Shown: positions 50,524-60,272 of the stretch, piece after piece
Numbering within the stretch: the stretch's first letter is position 1
How the letters are laid out: every line of letters begins with the position of its first letter
Assembly (NCBI GenBank): GCA_022452285.1
Contig: JAKUNG010000016.1
Location: forward strand, 1-64,000
Direction of reading: 5' to 3'
From: Terriglobia bacterium
GTDB taxonomy: Bacteria; Acidobacteriota; Terriglobia; Versatilivoradales; Versatilivoraceae
Length of the DNA stretch: 64,000 nt
The notes under the pieces: generated by a model
What the model saw: only the letters and a program-made list of their open reading frames with translations
Told to the model about the DNA's origin: nothing
Database searches by the model: none
Translations under genes and position numbers: made by a program

Positions 50524-53133
50524 ATGACCCTTAAATACGAACCAAAACAATTTGAGAGTAAGTGGGCGGATCGTTGGAATGTTGACAAACTCTACCAAAC
50601 CATCCCTCAAAAGATGCTTCCTAAAAAATATGTTTTAGATTTTTTCCCTTATCCGTCTGGAGATGGTCTTAGTGTTGGTCACTGTCGAAATTATGTGCCT
50701 ACTGATGTCCTAAGCCGTTTCTATCGCATGCAGGGCTATAATGTCTTACATCCAATGGGTTGGGATGCTTTCGGTCTTCCAGCAGAAAATGCAGCTATTA
50801 AAGAGAAAACTAATCCTGCTAAGTTGATTGCTAAGTACTCTACTAACTATAAACGACAGATGCATTTACTTGGGATTTCATTTGATTGGACCCGTGAGAT
50901 AAACTCTTCCTTACCTGAATACTATCGTTGGACTCAATGGATTTTTCTTCAACTTTATAATGCGTGGTTTGACCCTCGTCATCAAGCAGCAATGCCCATT
51001 TCTTCTTTAGAGGAAGAATTAACTTTAAGAGGAAGTCAAGAGATTCCTGGGGCTCCAGAAATGACAGTAGAGGGTTGGAAAGAATTGACAGTAAAATGTA
51101 AAAGAGAATACTTAAATCAGTTTCGATTGGCTTATAGAGGATCTTCAATTGTTAACTGGGATCCTATCGAAAAAACAGTTTTGGCAAATGAAGAAGTAGT
51201 AGATGGTCGTGGTTGGAGAAGCCAGGCTTTAGTTGAAAAAAGGATGTTGAAACAATGGTTTTTTCGAATTACTTCTTATGCCGACCGTTTATTAGCTGAT
51301 CTAGAAACCTTAGATTGGCCAGAAAATATTAAGCTAATGCAGCGAAATTGGATAGGAAGGAGTATAGGGACTGAAGTTAATTTTGATACAAAATCTGGCC
51401 CTATTAAAATTTTTACTACTCGTCCAGATACTCTGTGGGGTGTTACCTTTATGGTTCTTTCTCCTGAGCACCCTATGATCGATTCTTTGACCCTTCCTAG
51501 TTTAAAATCATACGTAGAGGATTATGTATTGAAAGCAAAAGGGAGAAGTGATCTTGATCGAACTGCAGAAGGTCAATCTAAAACTGGTATTTTCACTGGT
51601 TCTTACGCAATTAATCCAGTAAATGATAAAAAGATTCCAATTTGGATAGCAGACTACGTTTTAATGAGCTATGGGACTGGTGCCATTATGGCTGTTCCAG
51701 CTCATGATCAAAGAGATTTTGATTTTGCTCGTCAAAATTCATTGCCAATCCAAGTGGTTATTCAGCCAGTTGGTTCGGATAACCCGTTTTGTCCTGAAAA
51801 TATGAAGCAGGCATGGACAAACGAGGGGGTCTTGACAGACTCAGGATTATTTAGTGGGAGTAAAACTCCTTGTGTCATTACTAAAATTAATAAATGGTTA
51901 GAACAATCTGGTAAAGGTAATACAAGTGTTCATTATAAATTGCGTGATTGGGGAATTAGTCGGCAACGATACTGGGGAACACCAATTCCAATCATTCACA
52001 CTGATGATGGTGAGGTCCCCGTTCCAATAGCAGACTTGCCTGTGCGGTTACCAGATGTACCGAATTATGAACCCACTGATACAGGTGAATCTCCTCTAGC
52101 TGCAATTTCAGAATTTACACAGGTTACTCTACCTGATGGGGTAAGAGGTCGACGTGAAACTGACACAATGGGCACCTTTGCTTGTTCGTCTTGGTATTTT
52201 CTGCGTTTTATTAGTCCCAGCAATGAGAAGGAACCTTTTGACCTCAAAGCAGTGCGGTATTGGTTGCCGGTAGATATATATGTTGGAGGTGCAGAACATG
52301 CAGTTATGCATCTCCTATATTCAAGATTTTGGACGAAAGTATTATATGATTTAAAAATCCTGCCTTTTATTGAGCCTTTCAGATCCTTACGCAATCAAGG
52401 AATGATCTTAGGATTAGATGGAGAAAAAATGTCTAAGAGTCGAGGCAATGTTATTACTCCAGATGAAGTAGTTGAAAAATGGGGAGGAGATGCCCTCCGT
52501 TCTTATGAAATGTTTATTAGCGACTTTGAGATGTCAACACCATGGAATACCAGTGGGCTAGCTGGAACATTCCGTTGGTTGCGTCGAGCTTGGGAGATCA
52601 TTTTGTTACCTGAAATAGACACTGTTCCTAATTCTGATACTAAGCAGACAGATAGAGAATTGCTTCGTTGGACACACAAAACCATTAGGAAAGTCACAAA
52701 AGATATCGAAACCTTTCGTTTTAATACAGTCATTTCATCTCTTATGGAATTTACCAATGCTTTATATGAGATTAGAGATAAACCTGTTACGAATAAAGTT
52801 TTTTTGGAAGCTACTGATGCCTTATTACTTATGTTAGCTCCAGTAGCGCCCTTCATGGCTGAAGAACTCTGGTTTCTTAAAGGTCGACCCTACTCAATAC
52901 ATCAACAACCTTGGCCTAAAGTTGATCAAAGTTTGGCGACCGACGAATCAATTACACTAGTTCTCCAGGTTAATGGAAAGGTGCGTGGACGATTGACAAT
53001 GCCTGTCAACTTAACTGAAGAACAAGCTCGCGAAGTTGCTCTAAGCAATGAATCTGTCCAGCGTAATCTTGGTGGGAAAAAGCCCAAAAAGTTAATTTAT
53101 GTCGCAGGTAAACTAGTTAACGTGGTGGTATAG
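50524..53133 (+). CDS. leuS: Leucyl-tRNA synthetase
   Basis: LeuS charges tRNA-Leu. The class I HIGH-type motif is in FPYPSGDGLSVGHCRNY, the CP1 editing site in TTRPDTLWG and AVPAHDQRDF, and the KMSKS motif in DGEKMSKSRGNV. At 869 residues it is full length and ends with the usual C-terminal domain (VNGKVRG). lptE starts 4 bases after its stop and holA follows, the gene order leuS-lptE-holA found in proteobacteria, which supports a diderm cell. No ribosome site is evident before the ATG. Confidence 0.96.
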   Translation: MTLKYEPKQFESKWADRWNVDKLYQTIPQKMLPKKYVLDFFPYPSGDGLSVGHCRNYVPTDVLSRFYRMQGYNVLHPMGWDAFGLPAENAAIKEKTNPAKLIAKYSTNYKRQMHLLGISFDWTREINSSLPEYYRWTQWIFLQLYNAWFDPRHQAAMPISSLEEELTLRGSQEIPGAPEMTVEGWKELTVKCKREYLNQFRLAYRGSSIVNWDPIEKTVLANEEVVDGRGWRSQALVEKRMLKQWFFRITSYADRLLADLETLDWPENIKLMQRNWIGRSIGTEVNFDTKSGPIKIFTTRPDTLWGVTFMVLSPEHPMIDSLTLPSLKSYVEDYVLKAKGRSDLDRTAEGQSKTGIFTGSYAINPVNDKKIPIWIADYVLMSYGTGAIMAVPAHDQRDFDFARQNSLPIQVVIQPVGSDNPFCPENMKQAWTNEGVLTDSGLFSGSKTPCVITKINKWLEQSGKGNTSVHYKLRDWGISRQRYWGTPIPIIHTDDGEVPVPIADLPVRLPDVPNYEPTDTGESPLAAISEFTQVTLPDGVRGRRETDTMGTFACSSWYFLRFISPSNEKEPFDLKAVRYWLPVDIYVGGAEHAVMHLLYSRFWTKVLYDLKILPFIEPFRSLRNQGMILGLDGEKMSKSRGNVITPDEVVEKWGGDALRSYEMFISDFEMSTPWNTSGLAGTFRWLRRAWEIILLPEIDTVPNSDTKQTDRELLRWTHKTIRKVTKDIETFRFNTVISSLMEFTNALYEIRDKPVTNKVFLEATDALLLMLAPVAPFMAEELWFLKGRPYSIHQQPWPKVDQSLATDESITLVLQVNGKVRGRLTMPVNLTEEQAREVALSNESVQRNLGGKKPKKLIYVAGKLVNVVV

Positions 53134-53137
53134 AACT

Positions 53138-53689
53138 TTGAAAAACAAAAAAAGACACAGGTTTAATTTTTATTTGAATTATTGCTTTTTGGTTAGTTTT
53201 TTTTTGGTTAGCATGTTTTCTTTTAGCTGTGGATATCGCATAGCAGGTAAGGCATCGGCCATTCCCAGCTCAATCAACTCAATAGCTGTTCCCATTTTTG
53301 TCAATCAAACAACCAAATACCGTTTGGAGCAACGTTTGACTGGAGCAGTAGTGGAAGAGTTAATCTCTAGAACCAATTACCAAATCACTTCAGATGCTAG
53401 ATCTAGTGATGCTTTACTATCTGGGATTGTTACGGAATTTAACGCAACTCCGGTTATCTTCATAAATGGAGTTGGTTCAACTTTTCTGATTACAGTGCGT
53501 TTGAAACTTGAACTAAAAGAATTGAGAACTAATAAAGTATTGTTCCAGAATTCTAACTACTTTTTTCGAGAAGAGTTTCAGATTAGTCAAGAATCTGAAG
53601 ACTTTTTTCCAGAGGAAGGTCCTGCGCTAGAACGACTATCTAGGAGTTTTTCTCGTGATCTTGTTAGTACTATCCTAGAGTCTTTTTAA
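53138..53689 (+). CDS. lptE: LptE-like LPS-assembly lipoprotein
   Basis: This 183-residue exported protein has a signal segment ending at a lipid-attachment-like Cys31 (FSFSCGYRI; the residues before it are not the standard lipobox). The mature part SINSIAVPIFVNQTTKYRLEQRLTGAVVEELI and the later beta strands match LptE, which plugs and assembles the LptD channel for lipopolysaccharide. It starts at a TTG directly after leuS and precedes holA by 28 bases. Identification rests on both fold pattern and gene order. Confidence 0.8.
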   Translation: MKNKKRHRFNFYLNYCFLVSFFLVSMFSFSCGYRIAGKASAIPSSINSIAVPIFVNQTTKYRLEQRLTGAVVEELISRTNYQITSDARSSDALLSGIVTEFNATPVIFINGVGSTFLITVRLKLELKELRTNKVLFQNSNYFFREEFQISQESEDFFPEEGPALERLSRSFSRDLVSTILESF

Positions 53690-53717
53690 CTAAATCACTT
53701 AAGATAAAATAGTGTCT

Positions 53718-54743
53718 ATGCAATTTTCAGCATTTAAAGCCAATCTTCAAAAGAAACAGTTCAGTGCAGTTTACCTGATTTCTAGTCCAGACATTTTTTT
53801 GAGAGAAGCAGCTCAGAATATCCTGTGCAAGGCCTTAGAAGAGGATTGGGGTATCGATTCTTTAAATCGAAGAGTAGACCTTGATCAGACACCACTTGAT
53901 GATATTCTTAACTCAGCTTCTACATCCTCTCTTTTTGGATCCAAACAAATCATCTTCATAAAAGGGGTAATAAAGTTAAGAGAAGGTAGAGGTAACCAAT
54001 TAAAACATTATCTTGAAAATCCTAATCCTGATTCAGTTCTAATTTTTTTAGCTGATGCTTTATCCCAGAAAGATAAACAAAAGACAATTTATAAAATTCT
54101 GGTGAAATCACAATGCCAAGTTTTTGATCTAGAACCTCTGAATGAACATCAGATGAAAGGATGGGTCATTAGACAACTAGAGAAAAGAGGAATTAGCATT
54201 GAAACTCAAGCTCTGGAGTCACTAATTGAGCTCCAGGGCACTGATTTAGGACGACTAAACATGGAGATTGAAAAATTAATAGCATTTTGTAATCTTAAAA
54301 AGAAAATTAATCTTGAAATGGTTCAATCCGTTGCTGGTTTTGCTCGTGACCATACGGTATTTGACTTGATGGATGCATTGTTTAATAGAAATCAGAAAAA
54401 TGCTTTACGGCTATCTCATGAGTTGACAGTAAATCCTAGAGATATGTTATTAATTGTAGCCTTCTTAAGCAAACGCTTACGTACTTTATTGGAAATTAAA
54501 GAGTTGTCTACGACAATGGGTTTGGGAGAGATGGCCTTAAAGATAGGAGGAAGTTCATATTTCCTGAAAAAATTGTTGGTTCCAGCCAAACAATTATCAA
54601 GAAAAACCTTGGTCACTGCTCTTGAAACTCTTGCAAAAATTGACGATGGAATAAAGCAATCCAGTCTTCATACCAACATTCTCATGGATTTGCTTGTTAG
54701 GGATCTTACCAAAGCTCCAGATGAAAAAAGAACAGTAGGTTAG
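53718..54743 (+). CDS. holA: DNA polymerase III delta subunit HolA
   Basis: The delta subunit of the clamp loader opens the beta clamp. N-terminal AVYLISSPDIFLREAA, the FGSKQIIFIKG segment, FLADALSQKDKQ and the C-terminal helical bundle (DLMDALFNRNQKNALRL, AKIDDGIKQSSLHTNILMDLLV) match HolA. ATG 53718 and GTG 53712 are in frame and neither has a good ribosome site. It is the third gene of the leuS operon and converges with the ferritin-like gene. Confidence 0.88.
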   Translation: MQFSAFKANLQKKQFSAVYLISSPDIFLREAAQNILCKALEEDWGIDSLNRRVDLDQTPLDDILNSASTSSLFGSKQIIFIKGVIKLREGRGNQLKHYLENPNPDSVLIFLADALSQKDKQKTIYKILVKSQCQVFDLEPLNEHQMKGWVIRQLEKRGISIETQALESLIELQGTDLGRLNMEIEKLIAFCNLKKKINLEMVQSVAGFARDHTVFDLMDALFNRNQKNALRLSHELTVNPRDMLLIVAFLSKRLRTLLEIKELSTTMGLGEMALKIGGSSYFLKKLLVPAKQLSRKTLVTALETLAKIDDGIKQSSLHTNILMDLLVRDLTKAPDEKRTVG

Positions 54744-54789
54744 TTCTTTTTCTGAAAATTCCTTAATAAGCATCATTTACAAATTAAGT

Positions 54790-55254
54790 TTAAGAGTTAT
54801 TTTGATATTCTTTCAAATACCCGTTAAACAAAGTTCTATGAGTTTCTTCATCAGCAACTAATTTGATAGCTAAATCTTGAGTAACATAATCAATTCCTTC
54901 ACATACTTTAATTACTGCGTAGTATTGTTCAATAGCTTGATTTTCTGCATTAAGAACCCCTTCAATAACAGCTGTTACATCAGTAGTGCTTGAGGGTGGT
55001 TGCAGAGTCTTCTGTCCAAAGGTTAGTTCTAGAGAACCAGGTACCCTTCCACCAAGTTGTTTGATCCTTTCTCCAAGTTGACGGGCATGAAGCAACTCTT
55101 CAGTAACATCAGCTGCAAGAGCCTTTTTGATTTCCTCTGCTCGAACACCGTCAAGAATGATGGAGTTGGCTAGATAATTCATTACAACCTCTAATTCCAT
55201 ACAGTACAATTTCTTCAGTTCTTCTATTATCGATTTCCGTTCAGCATCTGACAT
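54790..55254 (-). CDS. Ferritin-like di-iron protein
   Basis: This 154-residue four-helix protein resembles bacterioferritin/DPS-like proteins. Iron ligands are visible as Glu in YCMELEVVMNY, the ExxH pair in EELLHARQLGE, Glu in NAENQAIEQYY and a second ExxH in DEETHRTLFN. There is no clear haem-ligand methionine at the bacterioferritin position, so it may be a non-haem ferritin. A clear AAGGAG ribosome site precedes the ATG. It is divergent from the ferrochelatase, placing iron storage and iron insertion next to each other. Confidence 0.82.
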   Translation of the reverse strand: MSDAERKSIIEELKKLYCMELEVVMNYLANSIILDGVRAEEIKKALAADVTEELLHARQLGERIKQLGGRVPGSLELTFGQKTLQPPSSTTDVTAVIEGVLNAENQAIEQYYAVIKVCEGIDYVTQDLAIKLVADEETHRTLFNGYLKEYQNNS

Positions 55255-55588
55255 CCCTTAATCTCCTTTTTTTAGGGAAGGAAGTTCAATTAATTATAAA
55301 ATACTCCGTAATGAGTTTATCTACTTTAAAAGTAGAAAACAATCTGAATTCTATCTATTTTGAAAGAGAAAAAGGTTGATAGATTAAAGGAGTAAAATAA
55401 AAATTAAGTAATAGTTTTTATTATGCCAGTGAAAACAACTATTTTTTACCAAATTTTTATTGAATAATCATTGTCGGTTTTTATACTTTCTATACTCTAT
55501 TATAAAAATGGAAGTAGTAAAAATATAAGCTTCCTTTGCTCAAAATGGACTATTACTTTTCTGAATTAGATACTAGAGGAGAACATAA
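55255..55588. other. Divergent region between ferritin-like gene and ferrochelatase
   Basis: This AT-rich 334-base gap should hold both promoters. One plausible plus-strand promoter is at 55460-55487. I looked for a Fur-type palindrome and found none with convincing symmetry. Confidence 0.4.
55460..55487 (+). promoter_or_regulatory. Possible ferrochelatase promoter
   Basis: TTGAAT (55460-55465), a 16-base spacer and TATACT (55482-55487) lie about 100 bases before the ferrochelatase ATG. The -10 is good, the -35 moderate. Confidence 0.35.
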
Positions 55589-56530
55589 ATGAAAGAGTAC
55601 CAAGCCGTTTTATTGATTGGTTTTGGTGGTCCTACATGTGAAGAGGAGATTCAACCGTTTTTAGAAAATGTTCTAGAAGGAAGGAAAGTATCCAATGAGC
55701 GAATAGAGGAGGTAATCCACCATTATCAAGTGATTGGGAGTAAATCGCCCTTTAATGAGTTAACTTTTAAGCAAGCCAAAGGATTAAGGGGAATCCTTAA
55801 AAAAGAAGGTTTGGCATTGCCAGTTTATGTAGGGATGCGCAACTGGGACCCACTGTTAAAAGATGTTTTAGAAATGATGTCCAAAGATGGAATAGAAAAT
55901 GCCATTGGAATCATCCTGGCTCCTCATCAGGGAGAAGCTAGTTGGGGACGATATCAGACTGCCATCCAACGGTGTAAGGAAATTTTGAAACAAGAAAAAA
56001 ATTATAAAACTCCTGCTATATACTACTGTGAACCATGGTTTGACCATCCCATGTTCATTGAGGCCATGGTTGATCAACTACAATCAGAAATAGATAATAT
56101 TCCAATTTATTTGAAAAATCAGACTAGGGTTCTTTTTACCGCCCACAGTGTTCCCGAGAGTTTGAGCCACCCTTATGTCCAACAAATTTTTAAATCATGT
56201 CGTGCTGTAGCTTCTAATTTAGATGGTCTAGGGGAATGGAGTTTGGTTTACCAGAGTCGCAGTGGCAGGCCTGACCAGCCATGGCTGGAACCAGATGTTT
56301 GTGACGCAATTGCTGACCTAGGAAAAAAAGGTTGTCAAAGCGTTCTATTATCACCTATTGGTTTTGTTTGTGACCATGTTGAAGTTTTATATGACCTGGA
56401 TGTTGAGGCTCAAGAAATTGCTCAGAGATTCAACATTAGATTTTATAGAGCCCCCACTGTCAATGACCACCCAAGCTTTTTACGAATGCTCGCTGATGTA
56501 GTAAAAAGAACTTTAAAAGAAGTGTGCTGA
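55589..56530 (+). CDS. hemH: Ferrochelatase (HemH/CpfC family)
   Basis: A 313-residue chelatase that inserts Fe(II) into a porphyrin. The metal histidine is in LFTAHSVPES and the conserved acidic region is in SPIGFVCDHVEVLYDLDVEA. The N-terminal LLIGFGGPTCEEEIQPFLENV and the QSRSGRPDQPWLEPDV segment look like the actinobacterial and firmicute type, which uses coproporphyrin III, rather than the proteobacterial one. No coproheme decarboxylase (hemQ) is in the window, so the substrate is left open. The ribosome site AGAGGAG is strong. Confidence 0.9.
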   Translation: MKEYQAVLLIGFGGPTCEEEIQPFLENVLEGRKVSNERIEEVIHHYQVIGSKSPFNELTFKQAKGLRGILKKEGLALPVYVGMRNWDPLLKDVLEMMSKDGIENAIGIILAPHQGEASWGRYQTAIQRCKEILKQEKNYKTPAIYYCEPWFDHPMFIEAMVDQLQSEIDNIPIYLKNQTRVLFTAHSVPESLSHPYVQQIFKSCRAVASNLDGLGEWSLVYQSRSGRPDQPWLEPDVCDAIADLGKKGCQSVLLSPIGFVCDHVEVLYDLDVEAQEIAQRFNIRFYRAPTVNDHPSFLRMLADVVKRTLKEVC

Positions 56531-56622
56531 ATCACTCAGATTATTTAATTCCTATTTTTGATTAGTAAATTTTTTTCGGGATGGAACAATTAAGACAAAG
56601 GTAGGTTAATTTATGAGCTATT

Positions 56623-57282
56623 TTAACCTAAAACTATTGGTATTAATTTTCTTATGTCATCAATGAGAAACTGTGGTTTACAGCTAGATAGTGTGTTACC
56701 AGCTAAACCGTAGGTTACCCCACAAGTTGAAACTCTGGCATTTTGACCAGTTTCCATGTCTGTAGAAGAATCTCCTACCATTAACGTGCGATGCCGGGGT
56801 ATTTTTGTTTCATTAAGTATTTTGTTGATTCCTGCTGGGTGAGGTTTTTTTTGCTTAAAACTATTTCCTGCATAAATAAAATAGAATCTTTCTTTAATTT
56901 TAAGACCTGTCAAAATAGCTAAGGTTGATTCAAGGGGTTTATTTGTAAGTATACCAAGAATCTTATGATCTAACTTTGTTAGGACCTCTAAAACTCCAGG
57001 ATAAACCATGGTGTGATCTAAAAGATGGTCTCTGTAGTGACCAAGAAAAATATCTAAAGCTCGACTAAATAGTGATTCATTCCTAGCCGCACTGATGGCT
57101 CGTTGAATAAGTTTTTGTACACCATCTCCAATATAAGAGAAAATAATTTCGTCAGGTAAGGGGTTTAGATTTAACTGTTTACGAGTAAAATTAACACTAT
57201 TAACGAGATCAACCTTAGAGTCTATTAAAGTTCCATCTAGGTCAAAAATGATGAGGTCGTATTTCAATTTAATAGTGGTCAA
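56623..57282 (-). CDS. gph: HAD-family phosphatase, phosphoglycolate-phosphatase-like
   Basis: This 219-residue HAD hydrolase has the nucleophile motif IFDLDGTLIDSK, threonine motif ILTNKPLE, lysine in FKQKKPHPAG and acidic motif MVGDSSTDMETG, with a helical C1 cap between. This is the Gph-type layout, suggesting dephosphorylation of 2-phosphoglycolate from DNA repair or oxygenation, though other small phosphate esters are possible. It is divergent from mtnA. Confidence 0.82.
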   Translation of the reverse strand: MTTIKLKYDLIIFDLDGTLIDSKVDLVNSVNFTRKQLNLNPLPDEIIFSYIGDGVQKLIQRAISAARNESLFSRALDIFLGHYRDHLLDHTMVYPGVLEVLTKLDHKILGILTNKPLESTLAILTGLKIKERFYFIYAGNSFKQKKPHPAGINKILNETKIPRHRTLMVGDSSTDMETGQNARVSTCGVTYGLAGNTLSSCKPQFLIDDIRKLIPIVLG

Positions 57283-57331
57283 CGTTATCTTTAAAACCTA
57301 ATACTACCATAGGAATTTTGAATTAGAGTCA

Positions 57332-57360
57332 TTGATATGATGTGATATAGTTTGTTTAAT
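57332..57360 (+). promoter_or_regulatory. Possible mtnA promoter
   Basis: TTGATA (57332-57337) and TTTAAT (57355-57360) are separated by 17 bases, each matching five of six consensus bases. The mtnA ATG lies 63 bases beyond the -10. Confidence 0.4.
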
Positions 57361-57423
57361 TTTGGTAATAGGTAGTTTTTTTTAGAACTTAATAACTCTT
57401 TTAGGAAAAGAAAGTTTCAACAA

Positions 57424-58479
57424 ATGTTTAAGACTATTGAATGGACAGATGAAGGGGTAGTTATGATAGATCAAAGAAAGTTGCCCTCTCAAGAAGTTTA
57501 TCCAGTCCTCAAGACGTATGGAGAAGTAGCTCATGCAATTAAAGAAATGGTAATTCGAGGTGCGCCAGCCATTGGAGTGGCAGCAGCAATGGGTATAGCT
57601 CTTGGAGCCCGACAAATTAAAACTGAGAATCCTGAAGAATTTGAAAAGATATTTTTTAATATATGTGAAACTTTTGCTGAGACTCGGCCTACTGCGGTTA
57701 ATTTGTTTTGGGCAATCACTAGGATGAAGCAAGTTTATCTGAAATTGAAGGAGACAGGTCTTCGGTCAATTGTGGCTGCTTTAAAGAATGAAGCACTCCA
57801 CATTCAAAAAGAGGATGTACTGCTTAACCGCATGATGGGAAGTCATGGTGCTAATCTAATTAAAGATCAAGATTGTGTTCTCACTCATTGTAATGCTGGT
57901 GCTCTAGCGACAGCGGGATATGGAACGGCGTTGGGTGTGGTCAGGTCAGCAGTTGAACAAGGCAAAAGAGTTAGTGTTCTTGCAGATGAAACCCGTCCAT
58001 TTTTGCAAGGAGCTCGGTTAACGGTCTGGGAGTTACAAAAGGATCAGATACCAGTGACCTTAATTACCGATAGTATGGCAGGTTATTTCATGAAAAATCA
58101 GGAAGTGAACTGTGTTGTAATTGGCGCTGACCGTGTTGCTGCTAATGGGGATGTAGCCAACAAAATAGGAAGTTATTCATTAGCAGTTTTAGCAAGGGAA
58201 CACGGTATTCCATTTTATGTTGCAGCGCCCTTATCAACCATCGACTTGAATGTCTCAAATGGTGAAGAGATTCCAATTGAGCAACGTTCTCCTAATGAGG
58301 TTATCGCTCTAGGTAAGACTTTTATTGCTCCTGACGGTACTAGAGCAAAAAATCCTGCTTTTGATGTTACTCCTAATATTTATGTTAGTGCAATTATCAC
58401 TGAGAAGGGTATTGCAAGGCCTCCTTTTGTAGAGAGTCTTAGACTTTTAAAAAACCTTCCTAGCATGAAATTAACTTAG
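57424..58479 (+). CDS. mtnA: Methylthioribose-1-phosphate isomerase
   Basis: MtnA isomerises 5-methylthioribose-1-phosphate to the ribulose form in methionine salvage. [13 protein letters not shown] near residue 48, the catalytic cysteine in [19 protein letters not shown], the aspartate in [18 protein letters not shown] and C-terminal PAFDVTPN are all present. The 351-residue length is normal. No other mtn gene is in the window. It converges with the thioesterase gene with 3 bases between stops. Confidence 0.93.
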   Translation: MFKTIEWTDEGVVMIDQRKLPSQEVYPVLKTYGEVAHAIKEMVIRGAPAIGVAAAMGIALGARQIKTENPEEFEKIFFNICETFAETRPTAVNLFWAITRMKQVYLKLKETGLRSIVAALKNEALHIQKEDVLLNRMMGSHGANLIKDQDCVLTHCNAGALATAGYGTALGVVRSAVEQGKRVSVLADETRPFLQGARLTVWELQKDQIPVTLITDSMAGYFMKNQEVNCVVIGADRVAANGDVANKIGSYSLAVLAREHGIPFYVAAPLSTIDLNVSNGEEIPIEQRSPNEVIALGKTFIAPDGTRAKNPAFDVTPNIYVSAIITEKGIARPPFVESLRLLKNLPSMKLT

Positions 58480-58482
58480 AAA

Positions 58483-58896
58483 TTACTTTATTCCTTCAAA
58501 ATTTTGGATTTTTCTTCTCATTTCTTTTGAAACTTGAATGGTTTTTCCAATTTTTTGATCATAGCAAACTTGTATTGAAAGACCTTCAGCAATAAGTCTG
58601 CCAGTTTGGTTCTCTGTTAGGCGGTACTCGAATGTAAAACTCGAGTTCTTAATTGACAAAATACGAGTACTAATTTTAATGGTTTCCCCTAAGAGGGCTG
58701 GAGAACGATAGTTACACTCAGTTCGTACCATTACAAAACCCCAGTCCTGAGCTGTAGGAAGTCCAAAAAGATTTTTCCAATAGTGGGTACGAGCTATTTC
58801 AAAATAGGTAAGATACACAGCATTATTGACGTGACCTAACGCATCTAGGTCTCGAAATCTGACTTCTAACAAAACGTTAAATCTAAAAAGGGCCAT
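58483..58896 (-). CDS. 4HBT-type acyl-CoA thioesterase
   Basis: A 137-residue hot-dog-fold thioesterase of the YbgC/FadM group. The catalytic aspartate lies in RFRDLDALGHVNNAVYLTYFE, the classic signature. It cleaves acyl-CoA, with chain length not predictable. It is 64 bases downstream of ygfZ on the same strand and may be cotranscribed. No ribosome site is visible before the ATG. Confidence 0.9.
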   Translation of the reverse strand: MALFRFNVLLEVRFRDLDALGHVNNAVYLTYFEIARTHYWKNLFGLPTAQDWGFVMVRTECNYRSPALLGETIKISTRILSIKNSSFTFEYRLTENQTGRLIAEGLSIQVCYDQKIGKTIQVSKEMRRKIQNFEGIK

Positions 58897-58960
58897 TTGT
58901 TTGAACCAAAACCTAAATTCTATATCTTTTTGTAATTAACAAAAGAAGTTATAGGTTTTC

Positions 58961-60058
58961 TTACTTCATTATTTTCACTGAATCTAAGAATGTACGTTTT
59001 GTGGCTATGGCTTCTTGCATTTCTGATTGAGTTGATACCTTTACTTTTGTACCAGGATTCCATCCTTCTTTACGGATAAATGCAAAAGCAATGGCCCGTT
59101 TTAAGTTAGGGGAGTATAAACTACTACTGATCCAGCCTACTTCCTTATCGGCAATGAAAACTTTATCTCCTTTTTGTGCTGGTATTTTGGTTGAAAATAG
59201 AAGTCCAATTAATTTGCGGTTGACACTTCCTAGATAAGTAGCTCGAGCTACTACTTCTTGACCAATGTAACAACCTTTGGTGTAACTTATAGCCTCACCT
59301 ATATCTACTTCAAGTGGAATTCGGTTTTCGTCCATATCAATTCCATATAACGGAGTCCCTATTTCAAGGCGTTGCAGATCTAAAGCCTCTAAGCCGACTG
59401 GTTGAAGACCAAATTTTGATCCATTTTCAAGTAAGGTATTCCAAATGTAGCCGAAATCTTTATGATTAATAATAAGGTCATAACCACCATATATTGTTCT
59501 GTTTATCCGAGCACAATGGATTTTAATTTCTTTATAGCTAAAATAAAAATTTTCAAAAGGAGAGATAGGAAGATCACTCTTATTATTGAGTGAATGAATT
59601 ACTTTTTTAGCATTAGGTCCTTGTATCGATAAAGTACCCATTTCACTAGATAAATCTGTAGCTTCAACCTGTTCTGAAATGATGTATTTTCTAAGGAGGG
59701 GAAGGATTTTTTCAATTAAATTTGGCTCTAGGATTAGGAGTAACGCTTCTTCTAGACAAAGAACACGCATGTCACTCAGAATCTTTCCTTGGGGATTTAG
59801 CATTAAAGCGTAACAACCTTGGCCAACTTCAAGGTTCTTAATATCATTAGTTACCATTCCGTGAAGGAAACGAGACCGATCTTTTCCTCTAAGTTGAATG
59901 ATACCAAGGTATGATAAGTCTAAAAGGCCTACTTTGTTCTTTAGAATTAAGTCTTCTTTTTCTAATGAAAAGAAACGAAGAGGGACTTTCCAGCCTTGGA
60001 AATTTCCAAATTCAGCTTTCAAAGTCGATTGAATTTTATATAAAGATGTTTGTTTCAA
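58961..60058 (-). CDS. ygfZ: Folate-binding protein YgfZ (GcvT-like)
   Basis: This 365-residue GcvT-fold protein carries the YgfZ signature KGCYIGQE, including the cysteine that distinguishes YgfZ from glycine-cleavage T protein. YgfZ supports repair or synthesis of Fe-S proteins with tetrahydrofolate. Other GcvT-fold segments (KDRSRFLHGMVTNDIKNL, LNPQGKILSDMRVL, GLEALDLQRLEIGTPLYG) are clear. The start is a TTG without a better option. No gcvH, gcvP or gcvT-like partner is adjacent. Confidence 0.88.
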   Translation of the reverse strand: MKQTSLYKIQSTLKAEFGNFQGWKVPLRFFSLEKEDLILKNKVGLLDLSYLGIIQLRGKDRSRFLHGMVTNDIKNLEVGQGCYALMLNPQGKILSDMRVLCLEEALLLILEPNLIEKILPLLRKYIISEQVEATDLSSEMGTLSIQGPNAKKVIHSLNNKSDLPISPFENFYFSYKEIKIHCARINRTIYGGYDLIINHKDFGYIWNTLLENGSKFGLQPVGLEALDLQRLEIGTPLYGIDMDENRIPLEVDIGEAISYTKGCYIGQEVVARATYLGSVNRKLIGLLFSTKIPAQKGDKVFIADKEVGWISSSLYSPNLKRAIAFAFIRKEGWNPGTKVKVSTQSEMQEAIATKRTFLDSVKIMK

Positions 60059-60272
60059 AATACTAGTTGATCCTATTAATTGTTAACTTTAATCCGTGCC
60101 CCAGCAATTTCCCAAAAAGTGTCAAAAATTGTTATTTATTTAAGACTAAATTAATAGAACTAAGTAAATATCTGATATCACCATTTAAAATCTTTAACAG
60201 TCAGTTTAACCAAATAAAAATACTAATAGTAAAAATTTAAGTGTACTAAAATCATCTTGGTAAGCTCCCTGG

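Noticed and set aside
55255..55588. Fur box between the ferritin-like gene and ferrochelatase
   Set aside because: The AT-rich gap has only partial matches, no convincing 19-base symmetric site.
57382..57732. 116-codon minus-strand frame over the mtnA start
   Set aside because: Overlaps the conserved mtnA N-terminus in antisense and has no family features.
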